Of a stretch of DNA of 64,000 nucleotides, positions 18,174 to 29,013 are shown one piece after another. A model generated the notes under the pieces. It saw only the letters and a list, made by a program, of their open reading frames with translations, searched no databases and was not told the DNA's origin. The DNA lies in contig NC_011027.1 of NCBI RefSeq assembly GCF_000020505.1, positions 1,720,001 through 1,784,000 on the forward strand, given 5' to 3'. The translations under genes were made by a program, and so were the position numbers. Position 1 is the first letter of the stretch; each line of letters begins with the position of its first letter. This DNA is from Chlorobaculum parvum NCIB 8327. Lineage in GTDB: Bacteria; Bacteroidota; Chlorobiia; Chlorobiales; Chlorobiaceae.

Positions 18174-19931
18174 ATGAAAAATCTGCTGGCCCTGCGCCCA
18201 TATCTTTTTCGCTACCGCAAATCTCTTGCTGCAGGGATCGTGTGCGTCATCATCACCAACTTCTTCGCGGTGGCGGCTCCCCGCTATCTCGGCGAAGCGA
18301 TCGACCTGATGGGCCGTCCGTTCGAGATGCATGAAATTCTCCACAAGACCGGCCTCTACCTGCTGTTCGCCGCCCTCAGCGGACTATTCCTCTATCTGGT
18401 TCGCCAGCTCATTATCGTAACGTCGAGACATATCGAGTTCGATCTGAAAAACGACTACTACAGCCACCTGCAAACTCTTTCGAGCTCGTTTTACGACAAC
18501 ACCGGTTCGGGCGAACTGATCTCGCGGGGTACCAACGACCTGAACGCTGTACGCGACTTTCTCGGACCCGGCATCATGTACTCGATCAACACGCTCTTCC
18601 GATTGCTCTTCGCCGTAGGAGCCATGATCTCGATCTCGCCCGTTCTGACCCTGCTTGCGCTGCTGCCCGCACCGCTCTTGAGCTGGTCTGTCTATCGGAC
18701 AGGCGTGTCGATCCAGAAGCGCTCGCGTGAGATTCAGGAAAACTACGCGGCCATCACCAATCTCGTGCAGGAGAACATCTCGGGAATCCGGGTGGTGCGC
18801 AACTACAATCGCGAGGAGTACGAAACCGGTCGGTTCGAGAAGTTCAACAAGAGCTATTACGACAAAAACCTTCAGCTCGGCAGAATCCAGGCCCGCTTCA
18901 TGGCGCTGCTGACCGCGCTCACCGCCCTGTCGCTCATTCCGGTTATCTGGTTTGGCGGCTTCAAGGTGATGCAAGGCAACATGAGCATTGGAAACATCGC
19001 TCAGTTCCTTATCTACGTTACGATGCTGAGCTGGCCGATCATTTCGATCGGCTGGGTGACCAACATCATCCAGAAAGCCGCCGCCGCACAAGGCCGATTG
19101 CAGGAGATTTTCGATACAAAGCCGGACATCAACGAGCCGCAAAAAACTGCCACGAAGCCTGCACCCGTATCATCGCTGAAAGGCGAGCTTGTGTTCGAGC
19201 ATGTGCGCTTCGCCTATCCGTCGCAGCCGGACAAAGCGGTGCTCGAAGATATTTCGTTCACAGTGCGGCCCGGCACCAAGCTGGCCATCGTCGGTGCGAC
19301 CGGAAGCGGAAAATCGACGCTGGTCAACCTCATCCCTCGCCTGTACGATCCGGCGGAAGGGCGGATTTTGATCGACGGGCACGACATCAAAACGCTGTCG
19401 CTTGCCGACATCCGGCGCACCATCGGCTTCGTGCCGCAGTCGAACTTCCTTTTCTCGGACACCATCCGCAACAACATCGATTTCGGCAGCAACGCGGTAG
19501 GGGTTGACGTCATCGAGGCGAGCCGCATCGCAATGCTGCACGACGATGTCGAAGATTTTCCAGACGGTTTCGAGACGATGCTCGGCGAGAAGGGCATCAA
19601 TCTCTCGGGCGGCCAGAAACAGCGCGCCTGCATCGCACGGGCGCTCCGCTGGAATCCGTCAATCCTCGTGCTCGACGACGCCCTTTCAGCGGTCGATACC
19701 TCCACAGAAGCCCGCATCTTCGACGGCCTGCTCGAAAAGCTGCCGGACACCACCGTGGTGCTCATCAGCCACCGCATTTCGACAGTCCGGAACTGTGACC
19801 GCATCATCGTGCTGCACGATGGCAAAATCGCCGAAAGCGGCACCCATGAAGAGCTGCTTGCCAACGGCCGCTATTACGCCGACCTCTACATACAGCAAAT
19901 GCTCGAAGAAGAGATCAGTGCTCTGAGCTGA
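18174..19931 (+). CDS. ABC exporter, MsbA-like half-transporter
   Basis: A 585-residue protein with an N-terminal six-helix membrane domain (about 1-310) and a C-terminal ATPase domain. The ATPase carries Walker A GATGSGKST, signature LSGGQ, Walker B ILVLDDALSAVD and the switch His in LISHR. Homodimeric exporters of this type move lipids (MsbA) or drugs. Lipid A-core flipping would be a reasonable role in this diderm bacterium, but the substrate cannot be proved. The last 17 bp overlap the converging radical SAM gene. Confidence 0.88.
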   Translation: MKNLLALRPYLFRYRKSLAAGIVCVIITNFFAVAAPRYLGEAIDLMGRPFEMHEILHKTGLYLLFAALSGLFLYLVRQLIIVTSRHIEFDLKNDYYSHLQTLSSSFYDNTGSGELISRGTNDLNAVRDFLGPGIMYSINTLFRLLFAVGAMISISPVLTLLALLPAPLLSWSVYRTGVSIQKRSREIQENYAAITNLVQENISGIRVVRNYNREEYETGRFEKFNKSYYDKNLQLGRIQARFMALLTALTALSLIPVIWFGGFKVMQGNMSIGNIAQFLIYVTMLSWPIISIGWVTNIIQKAAAAQGRLQEIFDTKPDINEPQKTATKPAPVSSLKGELVFEHVRFAYPSQPDKAVLEDISFTVRPGTKLAIVGATGSGKSTLVNLIPRLYDPAEGRILIDGHDIKTLSLADIRRTIGFVPQSNFLFSDTIRNNIDFGSNAVGVDVIEASRIAMLHDDVEDFPDGFETMLGEKGINLSGGQKQRACIARALRWNPSILVLDDALSAVDTSTEARIFDGLLEKLPDTTVVLISHRISTVRNCDRIIVLHDGKIAESGTHEELLANGRYYADLYIQQMLEEEISALS

Positions 19932-21345
19932 GTTCGGCAAGCTGCCGCCGCAAGTCCTTCCTCGACAGCCCGTACATGTGCACGTAGAGCATGTTGAACA
20001 TCAGCACTGCCGAGCGTAGCGTAGGGGCGCGCATGGCCCGCTCGATGGCCCGGCGCGGGGTGAAAACTTTCGAGGTCAGCTCAGTGTAGCTTGGAATGAA
20101 TTCGTCGAGGCTCATCTGCTTGGGCAGGTAGAGCATCTCCTGGCCCCACGAAAAGCGGAAAGCGTCGTGGTCGTAACTCGGGTGCAGCAACCGTCCCTCG
20201 GTAGCGAGACGGTCGAACACCCCAGTGCCAGGAATCGGGCGCAAAAGGTTGATGCCCGGTACGTCAACGCCCGCCTCATCGATGAAGGCGTCGATCCGCT
20301 CCGGCATGGCGAGCGTGTCGCCGTCGAGGCCGTAGATGAAGCTGCCATAGACGCAGATGCCTGCCTTGCGAATCTCCTGGATGCAGCGCACCTGCCGCTC
20401 GGCGGGGTTGTGGAATTTGTGGTGCGCGCGGTTGCTCTCGTCGGCAAGGCTCTCGATGCCGACCAGCAGCGCCCCGCAGCCGGAGCGGGCGAAAATGTCG
20501 AGCAGCTTCGGATTCTCGCCAAGCAGCGTGGTAGCTTGGCCGACCCATTTGATGTTGAACGGAATGAGCTTCGAGAACAGCTCCGAAGCATAGGCCTCAT
20601 CGGCATTGACCGTGTCGTCGAGGAAGAAGAAGATGCGGCGATCCTGCTTGAGAAATTGCTCCACCTCGCGCACCACTTCCGCGACCGGACGGTGGCGCAG
20701 CTTGTGACCGTTCATGACATGCACGTTGCAGAAATCGCAACTGTAGGGGCAACCGCGCGTGGTCTGCACGACGTTGGTCGTGAAGTAGCGGTTGATCTGG
20801 AGCGCGGATTTATCGACCGGGCGCGGTGCGGAGAGATCGGGAAACGCCCCCTGCCGATACTCCGGCTTGAGCGCGCCACGACGCAAATCTTCGAGCACCT
20901 CGCGCCACAGGTCGTCGGCCTCGCCGATCACCAGCGTATCGCCGTGCTCGCGGCAACGGTCGGGGAAAATCGAGACGTACGGCCCACCGAGCACCACCGG
21001 CACGCCGCGCTCACGAAACAGCGAGGCGACCTCGATAGCAGGTTTGACCGCGCCGGTCTGGACGCTGATGCCGACCAGATCCCACGGCTTGTCGAGCGGT
21101 AGCTTGTCGAAACGCAAATCACAAATCTCCTGCCGGATGCCGGGCACTTCAACCGAGCTGAGAATCATGAGCGAGAGCGGCGGAATGGCAAACTGCGCCC
21201 GCTTGATGACGGCGCTCATAGCTCGATCTTTCAGGAGAGCGAGTCCGGATTTGGGCGTCCCTTCGAGCGAAGCCGCGCCATCCACGCCGCTGGAGGCCTG
21301 CACGAAGATGAGGAGAACCGAACGGGTTCGAGACGTGTCGCTCAT
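19915..21345 (-). CDS. B12-binding radical SAM protein
   Basis: A 476-residue protein. An N-terminal cobalamin-binding-like domain (LVGISVQTGAVKPAIEVASLFRERG...VVLGGPYVS) is followed by a radical SAM core with the 4Fe-4S motif CxxxCxxC in GCPYSCDFCNVH, then a DUF4070-like tail. Enzymes of this class methylate unreactive carbons or rearrange tetrapyrroles, lipids or hopanoids; BchE and BchQ/R-type enzymes of chlorophyll synthesis are relatives. I cannot assign the substrate. The stop overlaps the end of the exporter gene; mutS ends 5 bp downstream of its start codon side, so mutS may lie upstream in the same leftward transcript. Confidence 0.85.
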   Translation of the reverse strand: MSDTSRTRSVLLIFVQASSGVDGAASLEGTPKSGLALLKDRAMSAVIKRAQFAIPPLSLMILSSVEVPGIRQEICDLRFDKLPLDKPWDLVGISVQTGAVKPAIEVASLFRERGVPVVLGGPYVSIFPDRCREHGDTLVIGEADDLWREVLEDLRRGALKPEYRQGAFPDLSAPRPVDKSALQINRYFTTNVVQTTRGCPYSCDFCNVHVMNGHKLRHRPVAEVVREVEQFLKQDRRIFFFLDDTVNADEAYASELFSKLIPFNIKWVGQATTLLGENPKLLDIFARSGCGALLVGIESLADESNRAHHKFHNPAERQVRCIQEIRKAGICVYGSFIYGLDGDTLAMPERIDAFIDEAGVDVPGINLLRPIPGTGVFDRLATEGRLLHPSYDHDAFRFSWGQEMLYLPKQMSLDEFIPSYTELTSKVFTPRRAIERAMRAPTLRSAVLMFNMLYVHMYGLSRKDLRRQLAELSSEH

Positions 21346-21349
21346 GGGC

Positions 21350-23980
21350 TCAGGCCTTCGATTTGCCGAGGGCGATGTCCTGCAACCGCTTCAGCTCCAT
21401 CATCGCGTCGAGCGGCGTCAGACGGTTGATGTCGATGCCGGACAGCGCCTTGCGCAGGCGGCTTTCCTCCTCCTCGAAGAGCGAAATCTGCTGCGAAACA
21501 ACCCTCGGCGGAGCCTCGCGCTGCGTCGGCACCTCGACCTCGCGCCTCTCCATTCCGGCCAGAATCTCCCTCGCCCGCTCGATCACCTCCGGCGGCATTC
21601 CGGCCATTTTAGCCACCTCGATGCCGTAGCTGTTGTCCGACGCGCCGCGCACGATCTTGCGCAGAAAGATCACCGTGTCGGCGGTCTCGACCACCGTGGC
21701 GTTGAAGTTGACAATGCGCTCGAAGCGCGACTCCAGCTCGGCCAGCTCGTGGTAGTGCGTGGCGAAGAGCGTACGGGCGCGGAGCCGGTCGTGGATGAAC
21801 TCGCACATCGACCAGGCGATCGACATGCCATCGAAAGTGCTGGTGCCGCGCCCGATCTCATCGAGCAACAGCAGGCTTCGTTCGGTCGCATTGTTGAGGA
21901 TGCTCGCCGCCTCGTTCATCTCCACGAGGAAGGTGCTCTCGCCGGAGGTGAGGTTATCCGACGCGCCGACGCGGGTGAAAATCCGATCAACAAGACCGAT
22001 CTCGGCAGACTCGGCGGGCACGAAACTGCCCACCTGCGCGAGCAGCACCACGAGGCCTGCCTGCCGCAGGTACGAGCTTTTACCGGCCATGTTCGGGCCG
22101 GTGATGATGAGCAGTTGCTGGTCGGAACCGACCCGGCAGTCGTTGGCGACGTACGGTTCGTCCGCGCCGAGAATGCGTTCGAGCACCGGATGGCGTCCGC
22201 CAGTGATCGACAGCTCCGTCCCCTCGTTCATCGCCGGACGGCAGTAGCGGTACTCGTCGGCGCAACTGGCGAAGCAGGCAAGGCAGTCCAGCTCGGCCAG
22301 CGCGGCGGCGGTTTTCTGGATCGAGGCCGCCTCGGCGGCAACCGCGGCGCACAGCTCCTGAAACAGCCGGTGTTCGAGGAACTGGCTCTTCTCCTCGGCG
22401 GTCAGGATTTTCTCCTCGTACTCCTTCAGCGCCGGAATCGTGTAGCGCTCGGCGTTGACCAGCGTCTGCTTCTTTTCGTAATACTCCGGCACCTTGTCGC
22501 TGTTGGCGCGGCTCACCTCGATGTAGTAGCCGAACACCTTGTTGTACTGCACCTTCAACGTCGAAATCGAGGTCTTGCTCCGTTCCGCCTGCTGAATTTC
22601 GAGCAGCCGGTCACGCGCCCCGGACGAGATCGCCCGCAGCTCGTCGAGCTCCTCGTGGTACCCGGCGCGGATGTAGCCGCCGTCACGTAACGTCCCCGAC
22701 GCCTCGGGATCGAGCGCCCGCTCGATGGTTTCGGCCAGCTCCGGCAGTGAATCGAGTCGGTCGGCGAGATGGCGCAACCGCTGCGCCTCACACGATGCAA
22801 GCATCGCCTTGAGCTGCGGAATCAGTGCGAACGAGGAGCCGAGCAAACGCACCTCACGCGGCATCGCCCGCGACGTGGCGATACGCGCCAGCGCGCGCTC
22901 CAGATCAATGATCCCGCCGAGCAACTGACGTGACTCCTCGCGCATCGAATCCGACTCCAGCAACTCCTCGACCGCGTCGTGCCGCTGCACGACCGCCTCG
23001 AGCTTCCGGAGCGGATGCAACAGCCAGCGCCTTAACAGCCGCGCCCCCATCGGGTTTTTCGTCCGGTCGATCACTTCGAGCAGGCTTCCGTTCAGCGAAC
23101 CATCCTGCATCGAGGAGATGATTTCGAGATTCCGCCGCGTCTGGATGTCGAGCGTCATGGTCTCCGCACTCTCGACCAGGCCGATCCGCACAAGGTACTT
23201 CAGACTCCCCTGTTTCGCCTCTTCGAGGTATTGCAGGATAGCGCCCGCCGCGATCCGTCCGCCCTCAACACCGTCAATACCGAACCCCTTGAGCGAGTGC
23301 GTTTTAAAATGATTTTCCAGGACTTGGGAAGCCTGCTCGGCGCTGAACATCCACTCATCGAGCACCGTAAAAAGCGTGTTCATGCTCTTGGCCAAGCTGT
23401 CGCGCAGCTCTTTGTCACGTGAGGAAATAAGGATTTCGGAAGGATGGAGCGACTGAAGAAAATCCTTCAGCTCGGCCACCGGCAGCTCGGTCATCCGGAA
23501 CTCGGCGGTGGTCACATCGACAAACGCCACGCCCGCCAGATGCTCGCGCCCCCGCTTGAACAGCGCCACCGCGCAGAGGTAGTTGTTATGGCGGTCGTCG
23601 AGAATTTTGTCGCTGTAGGTTATGCCTGGCGTCACAATGTCGGTGATCTCCCGCTTGACAATCCCCTTGGCGAGCGCCGGGTCTTCAACCTGATCGCACA
23701 CCGCCACCTTGAACCCTTTTGTCACCAGCTTGGCGATATACCCCTCGCTGGCATGATGCGGAAACCCGGCCAGCGGAATCTCGCCAGCGCTGCCGTTCGA
23801 GCGCTTCGTCAGCACGATATTCAGCGCCGCCGAAACCGTCACGGCATCGTCAAGAAAGGTTTCGTAGAAATCACCCACGCGGAACAGCAGTACATACTCG
23901 GGATAACGCTCCTTGACCTCGAGATACTGGCGCATCATCGGTGTCGGTTCTTTTTTACGGCCCTGAGCGCTTTTTGCCAT
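21350..23980 (-). CDS. mutS: DNA mismatch repair protein MutS
   Basis: An 876-residue mismatch sensor. The N-terminal mismatch-binding domain has the Phe-x-Glu motif ([12 protein letters not shown]). The connector and lever domains precede the ATPase with Walker [14 protein letters not shown], Walker [17 protein letters not shown] and [13 protein letters not shown] 23980 ([10 protein letters not shown]) was chosen: the open frame continues to 24049 but would then start inside the MITE-like repeat. Complete; mutL is not in the window. Confidence 0.97.
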   Translation of the reverse strand: MAKSAQGRKKEPTPMMRQYLEVKERYPEYVLLFRVGDFYETFLDDAVTVSAALNIVLTKRSNGSAGEIPLAGFPHHASEGYIAKLVTKGFKVAVCDQVEDPALAKGIVKREITDIVTPGITYSDKILDDRHNNYLCAVALFKRGREHLAGVAFVDVTTAEFRMTELPVAELKDFLQSLHPSEILISSRDKELRDSLAKSMNTLFTVLDEWMFSAEQASQVLENHFKTHSLKGFGIDGVEGGRIAAGAILQYLEEAKQGSLKYLVRIGLVESAETMTLDIQTRRNLEIISSMQDGSLNGSLLEVIDRTKNPMGARLLRRWLLHPLRKLEAVVQRHDAVEELLESDSMREESRQLLGGIIDLERALARIATSRAMPREVRLLGSSFALIPQLKAMLASCEAQRLRHLADRLDSLPELAETIERALDPEASGTLRDGGYIRAGYHEELDELRAISSGARDRLLEIQQAERSKTSISTLKVQYNKVFGYYIEVSRANSDKVPEYYEKKQTLVNAERYTIPALKEYEEKILTAEEKSQFLEHRLFQELCAAVAAEAASIQKTAAALAELDCLACFASCADEYRYCRPAMNEGTELSITGGRHPVLERILGADEPYVANDCRVGSDQQLLIITGPNMAGKSSYLRQAGLVVLLAQVGSFVPAESAEIGLVDRIFTRVGASDNLTSGESTFLVEMNEAASILNNATERSLLLLDEIGRGTSTFDGMSIAWSMCEFIHDRLRARTLFATHYHELAELESRFERIVNFNATVVETADTVIFLRKIVRGASDNSYGIEVAKMAGMPPEVIERAREILAGMERREVEVPTQREAPPRVVSQQISLFEEEESRLRKALSGIDINRLTPLDAMMELKRLQDIALGKSKA

Positions 23981-24021
23981 GGCGAAATCGCGGGTTGAAA
24001 TTGTCAGATACTGCCGAACAA

Positions 24022-24172
24022 GGAGAAGGACGCCTATAAAAAGTGTCATGAGAGAACCGAATGCAAGGCGGCTGGAGCGGAAAAACCGGAGCGTACACGT
24101 AGTACGTGAGGATTTTGAGCACCACCCAACGCAGCAATCGGGGCTCGTAATAAGTTTTTAGAGGCGTCCTTA
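24022..24172 (-). repeat. MITE-like ~130-bp repeat, copy 1
   Basis: The sequence from GCCTATAAAAAGTGTCATGA to TTTTTAGAGGCG matches, in inverted orientation and with scattered differences, the element at 34258-34402. The ends form an imperfect terminal inverted repeat (GCCTATAAAAAG / GCCTCTAAAAAC). It encodes no protein and lies just upstream of mutS. Confidence 0.75.
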
Positions 24173-24267
24173 AACTAAAGCAGCGACCATAAATATACAA
24201 GTCTACAAGACGGCTTGAAAAGCTGGCCCTGGCGCAATATCTTGAAACAGATTTTTTCTGACAACCA

Positions 24268-24717
24268 ATGCCCCCGCACATGGACTTTCATGCTCTTCTG
24301 CGCGTCATACACATCACGGGTTTCGCCGCCTGGTTCGGCACGATTTTCGCCTCGTTCTTTTTGCTCAAAACCCTCGAACCGGGCCTGACCGGCAACAAGC
24401 AGCAGGCCGACGACTATTCGCTGTTGCTGCGCCGCTTCATCAAGCTCGAAACGAAAGTAGCCGATGTGGCCGTCATTTCAGTCATCCTCTCCGGCCTCCT
24501 GCTGGCGCACTTCTACGCGGGCTGGACGCCGTGGGTCTTCGCCAAAATCGGCCTGCTCGTCCTCCAGATCGCCCTCACGATGGGCTATATTGTCAAGGCG
24601 ATCCAGCCGATCACCTACCCCTGCGAAACTTCGCGCTACACGGCATGGTACAAACTGTTCACGATCTCGTTCAGCATGTTCGGCATCATTCTCATCGTCA
24701 CCTTTTTCCTTCGCTGA
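24268..24717 (+). CDS. Small integral membrane protein, CopD/DUF2269-like
   Basis: A 149-residue protein with four predicted membrane helices: HITGFAAWFGTIFASFFLL, ADVAVISVILSGLLLAHFY, VFAKIGLLVLQIALTMGYIV, LFTISFSMFGIILIVTFFL. A His in the first helix (RVIHITGFAAWFG) recalls CopD/DUF2269 and HemJ-like proteins, which bind haem or copper. Too short to be sure. A single gene just before rplU. Confidence 0.6.
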   Translation: MPPHMDFHALLRVIHITGFAAWFGTIFASFFLLKTLEPGLTGNKQQADDYSLLLRRFIKLETKVADVAVISVILSGLLLAHFYAGWTPWVFAKIGLLVLQIALTMGYIVKAIQPITYPCETSRYTAWYKLFTISFSMFGIILIVTFFLR

Positions 24718-24802
24718 ACTTCATTTGTGAAAGATCACGGCAACGATTTGAAAAACGGTTTCTTTCTCGTATATTCATGCTCTTTATCACCAAACCATTA
24801 CA

Positions 24803-25093
24803 ATGATGCAGGCGCTGATCGAGATTTCCGACAAACAGTTTTTGGTACAAGAGGGTGACAAGATTTTTGTCCCCAAGCAGAAGGCCGTTGCAGGCGACGT
24901 TATTGAAGTTAAGAGTCTCATGAAGGTCGGTCAGGCAGATTCGGCTTTGAGCGAAGGCACCGCAAAGGTCAAGGTGCTCGACCACGTCAGAGACGAAACC
25001 ATCATCGTTTTCAGGAAGAAACGCCGCAAGCGTTTCCAGAGACGTAACGGGCACCGTCAGCACATGACCCAGGTCGAAGTGATGTCGATCTGA
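24803..25093 (+). CDS. rplU: 50S ribosomal protein L21
   Basis: A 96-residue large-subunit protein that binds 23S rRNA. The family pattern is clear: [23 protein letters not shown] near the N-terminus and [24 protein letters not shown] at the C-terminus. It is followed by rpmA after 36 bp, the standard pair in bacteria. Confidence 0.95.
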   Translation: MMQALIEISDKQFLVQEGDKIFVPKQKAVAGDVIEVKSLMKVGQADSALSEGTAKVKVLDHVRDETIIVFRKKRRKRFQRRNGHRQHMTQVEVMSI

Positions 25094-25129
25094 TTCAACA
25101 GGAATTGATAACACAAATTTTTTTGTCTC

Positions 25130-25384
25130 ATGGCACATAAAAAAGGCGGCGGCTCAACCAAAAACGGCCGCGATAGCAATCCGAAATACCTCGGCGTGAA
25201 AGCCGCAGGCGGTTCGACCGTGAACGCGGGAACCATCATTCTCCGTCAGCGTGGCACGGCCATCAAGCCTGGTGACAACGCCGGTCTTGGCAAGGATCAT
25301 ACCATCTTCGCCCTTGTCGATGGCACCGTTCATTTCAGGAACGGCCGCAACAACAAAAAACAGGTCGATATCATCCCCTCCTGA
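25130..25384 (+). CDS. rpmA: 50S ribosomal protein L27
   Basis: An 84-residue large-subunit protein whose N-terminus reaches the peptidyl-transferase centre. It begins [27 protein letters not shown], without the cleavable N-terminal extension known in Firmicutes. Second gene of rplU-rpmA, with a strong terminator behind it. Confidence 0.97.
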   Translation: MAHKKGGGSTKNGRDSNPKYLGVKAAGGSTVNAGTIILRQRGTAIKPGDNAGLGKDHTIFALVDGTVHFRNGRNNKKQVDIIPS

Positions 25385-25413
25385 TTTGGGCGGAGATGCA
25401 TTACGCTTATATT

Positions 25414-25457
25414 AAAAGCAAGCCGGCTCACGAGCATTAACGGCTTGCTTTTTTTAT
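25414..25457 (+). terminator. Terminator of rplU-rpmA
   Basis: A 12-bp perfect stem AAAAGCAAGCCG/CGGCTTGCTTTT (25414-25425 with 25441-25452) followed by more T. Confidence 0.9.
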
Positions 25458-25688
25458 GCGCACCTTGAAACACGACATTTCTCAAGGTGCCCTTTTGCTC
25501 TTCCTTGGAGCACCTCTCAACATCGCCGACTGAAACGCAACTACGGAGCTGAACGCGGCAGCTTGCCTGCCCACCTCCAATTCGAGCGTTTCTCCACGCG
25601 CTCCCGTGCTGAGCGGAAGCGACCGGGGCATTTGCGCGGCTTTACGGAGGATCGGCTCCATTGAAAGCAGGTCAGGCTTCGCTCCTGA

Positions 25689-26717
<1,029 letters not shown>

Positions 26718-26725
26718 TGTCCTGA

Positions 26726-26750
26726 CAAGGCGACATGTTTCGTCGCCTTG
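26726..26750 (+). terminator. Stem-loop behind mdh
   Basis: A 9-bp perfect stem CAAGGCGAC/GTCGCCTTG with a 7-nt loop begins 9 bp after the mdh stop. There is no T-run, so it may act as an mRNA-stabilising or weak termination hairpin. Confidence 0.55.
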
Positions 26751-26912
26751 CAGACAAAACAAATGAAATGGCAAGAGGCTGTCTCGGAAACTAAACCGCG
26801 ACAGTCTCTTGATGTTTTAGCGCTTTTGAAGGTCAGTGAGGTGTCTTGGACCCGATGGCATCGCCGACGTTCCTCTCAGCACACGCGCAACTCTCCATGC
26901 CGAAAATCGCTA

Positions 26913-27107
26913 TCAGAGACCGTTTTCAGCCTTGAACTGGTTGGCCTCCTGCACGGCGACCACAAGCTTTTCGGCAAGCCCGGGCATCTTGTTGTAGTCT
27001 ACCCAAAGCGAATCTTCGACGATATCATGAATCTCCGATGCAATATCGATTGCCATCCGTTTACGCTTCGCCAGCTCTTTTTTCAGTTCTTTGGCCTCTT
27101 CTGACAT
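26913..27107 (-). CDS. Small helical protein, possibly of the Rop-like nif-associated family
   Basis: A 64-residue protein, start ATG 27107 (MSEEAKELKKELAKRKR). It should fold as a helical hairpin. The pattern LKKELAKRKRMAIDIASEIHDIVED...MPGLAEKLVVAVQEAN recalls the Rop-like family (CCE_0567 type), whose members carry HDLAED in the same place and often occur beside nif genes. Here it lies 17 kb from nifV and its role is unknown. The assignment rests on pattern memory only and could be a chance resemblance of two short helical proteins. Confidence 0.55.
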   Translation of the reverse strand: MSEEAKELKKELAKRKRMAIDIASEIHDIVEDSLWVDYNKMPGLAEKLVVAVQEANQFKAENGL

Positions 27108-27289
27108 GGTGTTACTCCCTGGATTTACTATGGATAAAAAATATGCTACGTTGTGGAATTCGATATCGCTCTTTTCATTGCCGCACAACACAAAAAAGAG
27201 AAAGCGAATAGTTGCCCTTAATTAATTAAGAAAGCAATCTGATATTCCGAATATCCAGCAAGTAAAATCCAGTTTGAGCAACAAAAAGT

Positions 27290-28219
27290 TCACACCGACG
27301 TTTTCCCCGTCGTTTTAAGCATAGTCGTCAACGCGCCAACCATTCCCCCGACATCACTGAGCGTAGACGGAATGATGACCGTGTTGTTCTCTTTAGCCAG
27401 ATTGCCAAACTCCTTGATATACTGTTCGGCAACTCTCAAGTTGACAGCATCCTGCCCGCCAGGCTCCTTGATCGCCTCGGCAATTTTACGAATCCCCTCG
27501 GCAGTCGCAATGGCCACAAGCTCGATCTCCTTCGCCCGGCCTTCAGCTTCATTGATTCTTTTCTGTTTTTCACCCTCCGACAGCGCAATCGCCTGCTGCT
27601 TTTCACCCTCGGCGACATTGATCTTTGACTGCCTCGCGCCCTCGGATTCAGCAATGGCTGCGCGCTTTTCCCTCTCCGCGCGCATCTGCTTTTCAAGGGC
27701 GTCCCTGACGCTCTGCGGCGGGGTGATGTTCTTTATTTCGTAGCGGGTGATTTTCACGCCCCAGGGATCCGAAGCCTTGTCCACCGCTGAGATGATTGCG
27801 GCGTTAATGGCCTCCCGCTCTTCAAAGGTTCTGTCAAGCTCCAGCTTTCCGATTTCCGATCGCATGGTTGTCTGCGCAAGCTGCGATGAAGCGAAGAGAT
27901 AGTCTTCGATGCCGTAGCTCGCTTTTTTCGCATCCATCACCTGCATGTAGAGCACGCCATCCACTTCAACCGCAATGTTATCCTTGGTGATGCAGGTTTG
28001 CGCCGGTACGTCCACGGCAACCTCTTTCAGGGAGTGCTTGTACGCCACTTTGTCCATAAAAGGGATAAGGATATGGAATCCAGCATCCAACGTCGTAGAG
28101 TATTTTCCCAGGCGCTCGATGATGAAGGCTGTCTTTTGCGGAACGATACGCGCGGTCTGGAAAACCGTAACGACCACAAGCACAACAAAGACAAATGCTA
28201 TAAACGTTGAGATATCCAT
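27290..28219 (-). CDS. Stomatin-like SPFH protein (paraslipin/QmcA type)
   Basis: A 309-residue protein with one N-terminal membrane helix (FIAFVFVVLVVVTVFQTARIV), the SPFH/band-7 domain (KTAFIIERLGKYSTTLDAGFHILIPF...) and a long Ala/Glu-rich coiled coil (EKRAAIAESEGARQSKINVAEGEKQ in part), where subunits assemble into cage-like oligomers. Such proteins organise membrane microdomains and control membrane proteases. It is the downstream partner of the nfeD gene, 3 bp away. Confidence 0.92.
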   Translation of the reverse strand: MDISTFIAFVFVVLVVVTVFQTARIVPQKTAFIIERLGKYSTTLDAGFHILIPFMDKVAYKHSLKEVAVDVPAQTCITKDNIAVEVDGVLYMQVMDAKKASYGIEDYLFASSQLAQTTMRSEIGKLELDRTFEEREAINAAIISAVDKASDPWGVKITRYEIKNITPPQSVRDALEKQMRAEREKRAAIAESEGARQSKINVAEGEKQQAIALSEGEKQKRINEAEGRAKEIELVAIATAEGIRKIAEAIKEPGGQDAVNLRVAEQYIKEFGNLAKENNTVIIPSTLSDVGGMVGALTTMLKTTGKTSV

Positions 28220-28222
28220 AGC

Positions 28223-28672
28223 TTAAGCTCCTCGTTTTTTAATGATGAGTGTCAATCCTTCTGCTTTTTCGATAAGACCGATCTCGCCCGACTTAAACGT
28301 CTCATTAGATTCTGCATGCCAGGGCGCACCTTTGAATTCGACTTTGCCGGGCTTCATAGGGGTGATCTCTTCCAGCACGACAACCGATTTGCCGGTAAAT
28401 TCATCCAGATTCTGTTCCGGCGACTGACTATCGCTCACAAATCCTGAAAATCGGGATCGGATATGGCTCCGCAGGAAAAACAGGAGAATAACTGAGGTGC
28501 TGGCAAAAACCAGAAGCTGGGAAGCGGTGCTTTCGGTCAGCCCCAAATAGGTCGTCAGGGCGGTGATCCACGCTCCTACTCCGAAAAAGACAAGGATCAC
28601 TCCCGGCACGGCGAACTCCAGCAAAGCCAGCACCACACCGCAAATGAACCATATGAGTTCAGGTGTAAACAT
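28223..28672 (-). CDS. NfeD-family membrane protein
   Basis: A 149-residue protein with two to three membrane helices (LIWFICGVVLALLEFAVPGVILVFFG; ALTTYLGL...LLVFASTSVILLFFL) and a C-terminal OB-fold NfeD domain (GKSVVVLEEITPMKPGKVEFKGAPWHAES). It is the short form, without the ClpP-like protease domain. NfeD and stomatin-like genes form a conserved pair; here nfeD is first and the two nearly touch. Confidence 0.9.
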   Translation of the reverse strand: MFTPELIWFICGVVLALLEFAVPGVILVFFGVGAWITALTTYLGLTESTASQLLVFASTSVILLFFLRSHIRSRFSGFVSDSQSPEQNLDEFTGKSVVVLEEITPMKPGKVEFKGAPWHAESNETFKSGEIGLIEKAEGLTLIIKKRGA

Positions 28673-29013
28673 CAGGTTACCTCTTTAGTCAATCGTGAAC
28701 GAACGCCTGTTTTCATTCAATGTAAACAGGATGGCAGAATATCCCTTAACTACTCTAACTCTTTTAATATAAAGGGATGTCCTGTTTTCTCACGTAAACT
28801 TCGGGAAACTTCAGAGAAGCTGAAGAGTTACCAACAACGCTCAGAATCCACAGGGAAACTTGGCTGTCGGGGCTGTTTTTCAGCAGAATGTTGAATGAGC
28901 AGCGCGTTGAGGAAATGGCGTGTTCGATATAGCAAATCCTGGCAGTCATATCAGGAATCGCTATCGAAAATCAATCCGATCTCGATCTCGATAGCGATGT
29001 CAACCTGAATAAC
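28673..29013. other. Gap without gene; one 11-bp inverted repeat
   Basis: The gap holds the upstream region of nfeD and, at 28957-28967 and 28988-28998, a perfect inverted repeat ATCGCTATCGA/TCGATAGCGAT with a 20-nt loop containing GATCTCGATCTCG. It lies 16 bp beyond the aguA stop and could be its 3' hairpin. Nothing else recognised. Confidence 0.5.

Noticed and set aside
20792-22690. Open frame of 632 codons on the plus strand across mutS
   Set aside because: It is antisense to mutS, whose minus-strand frame has all catalytic motifs; GC-rich codon usage opens such shadow frames.
28764-28949. Small minus-strand frame (61 codons) upstream of nfeD
   Set aside because: No ribosome-binding site, no pattern, and a composition unlike its neighbours.
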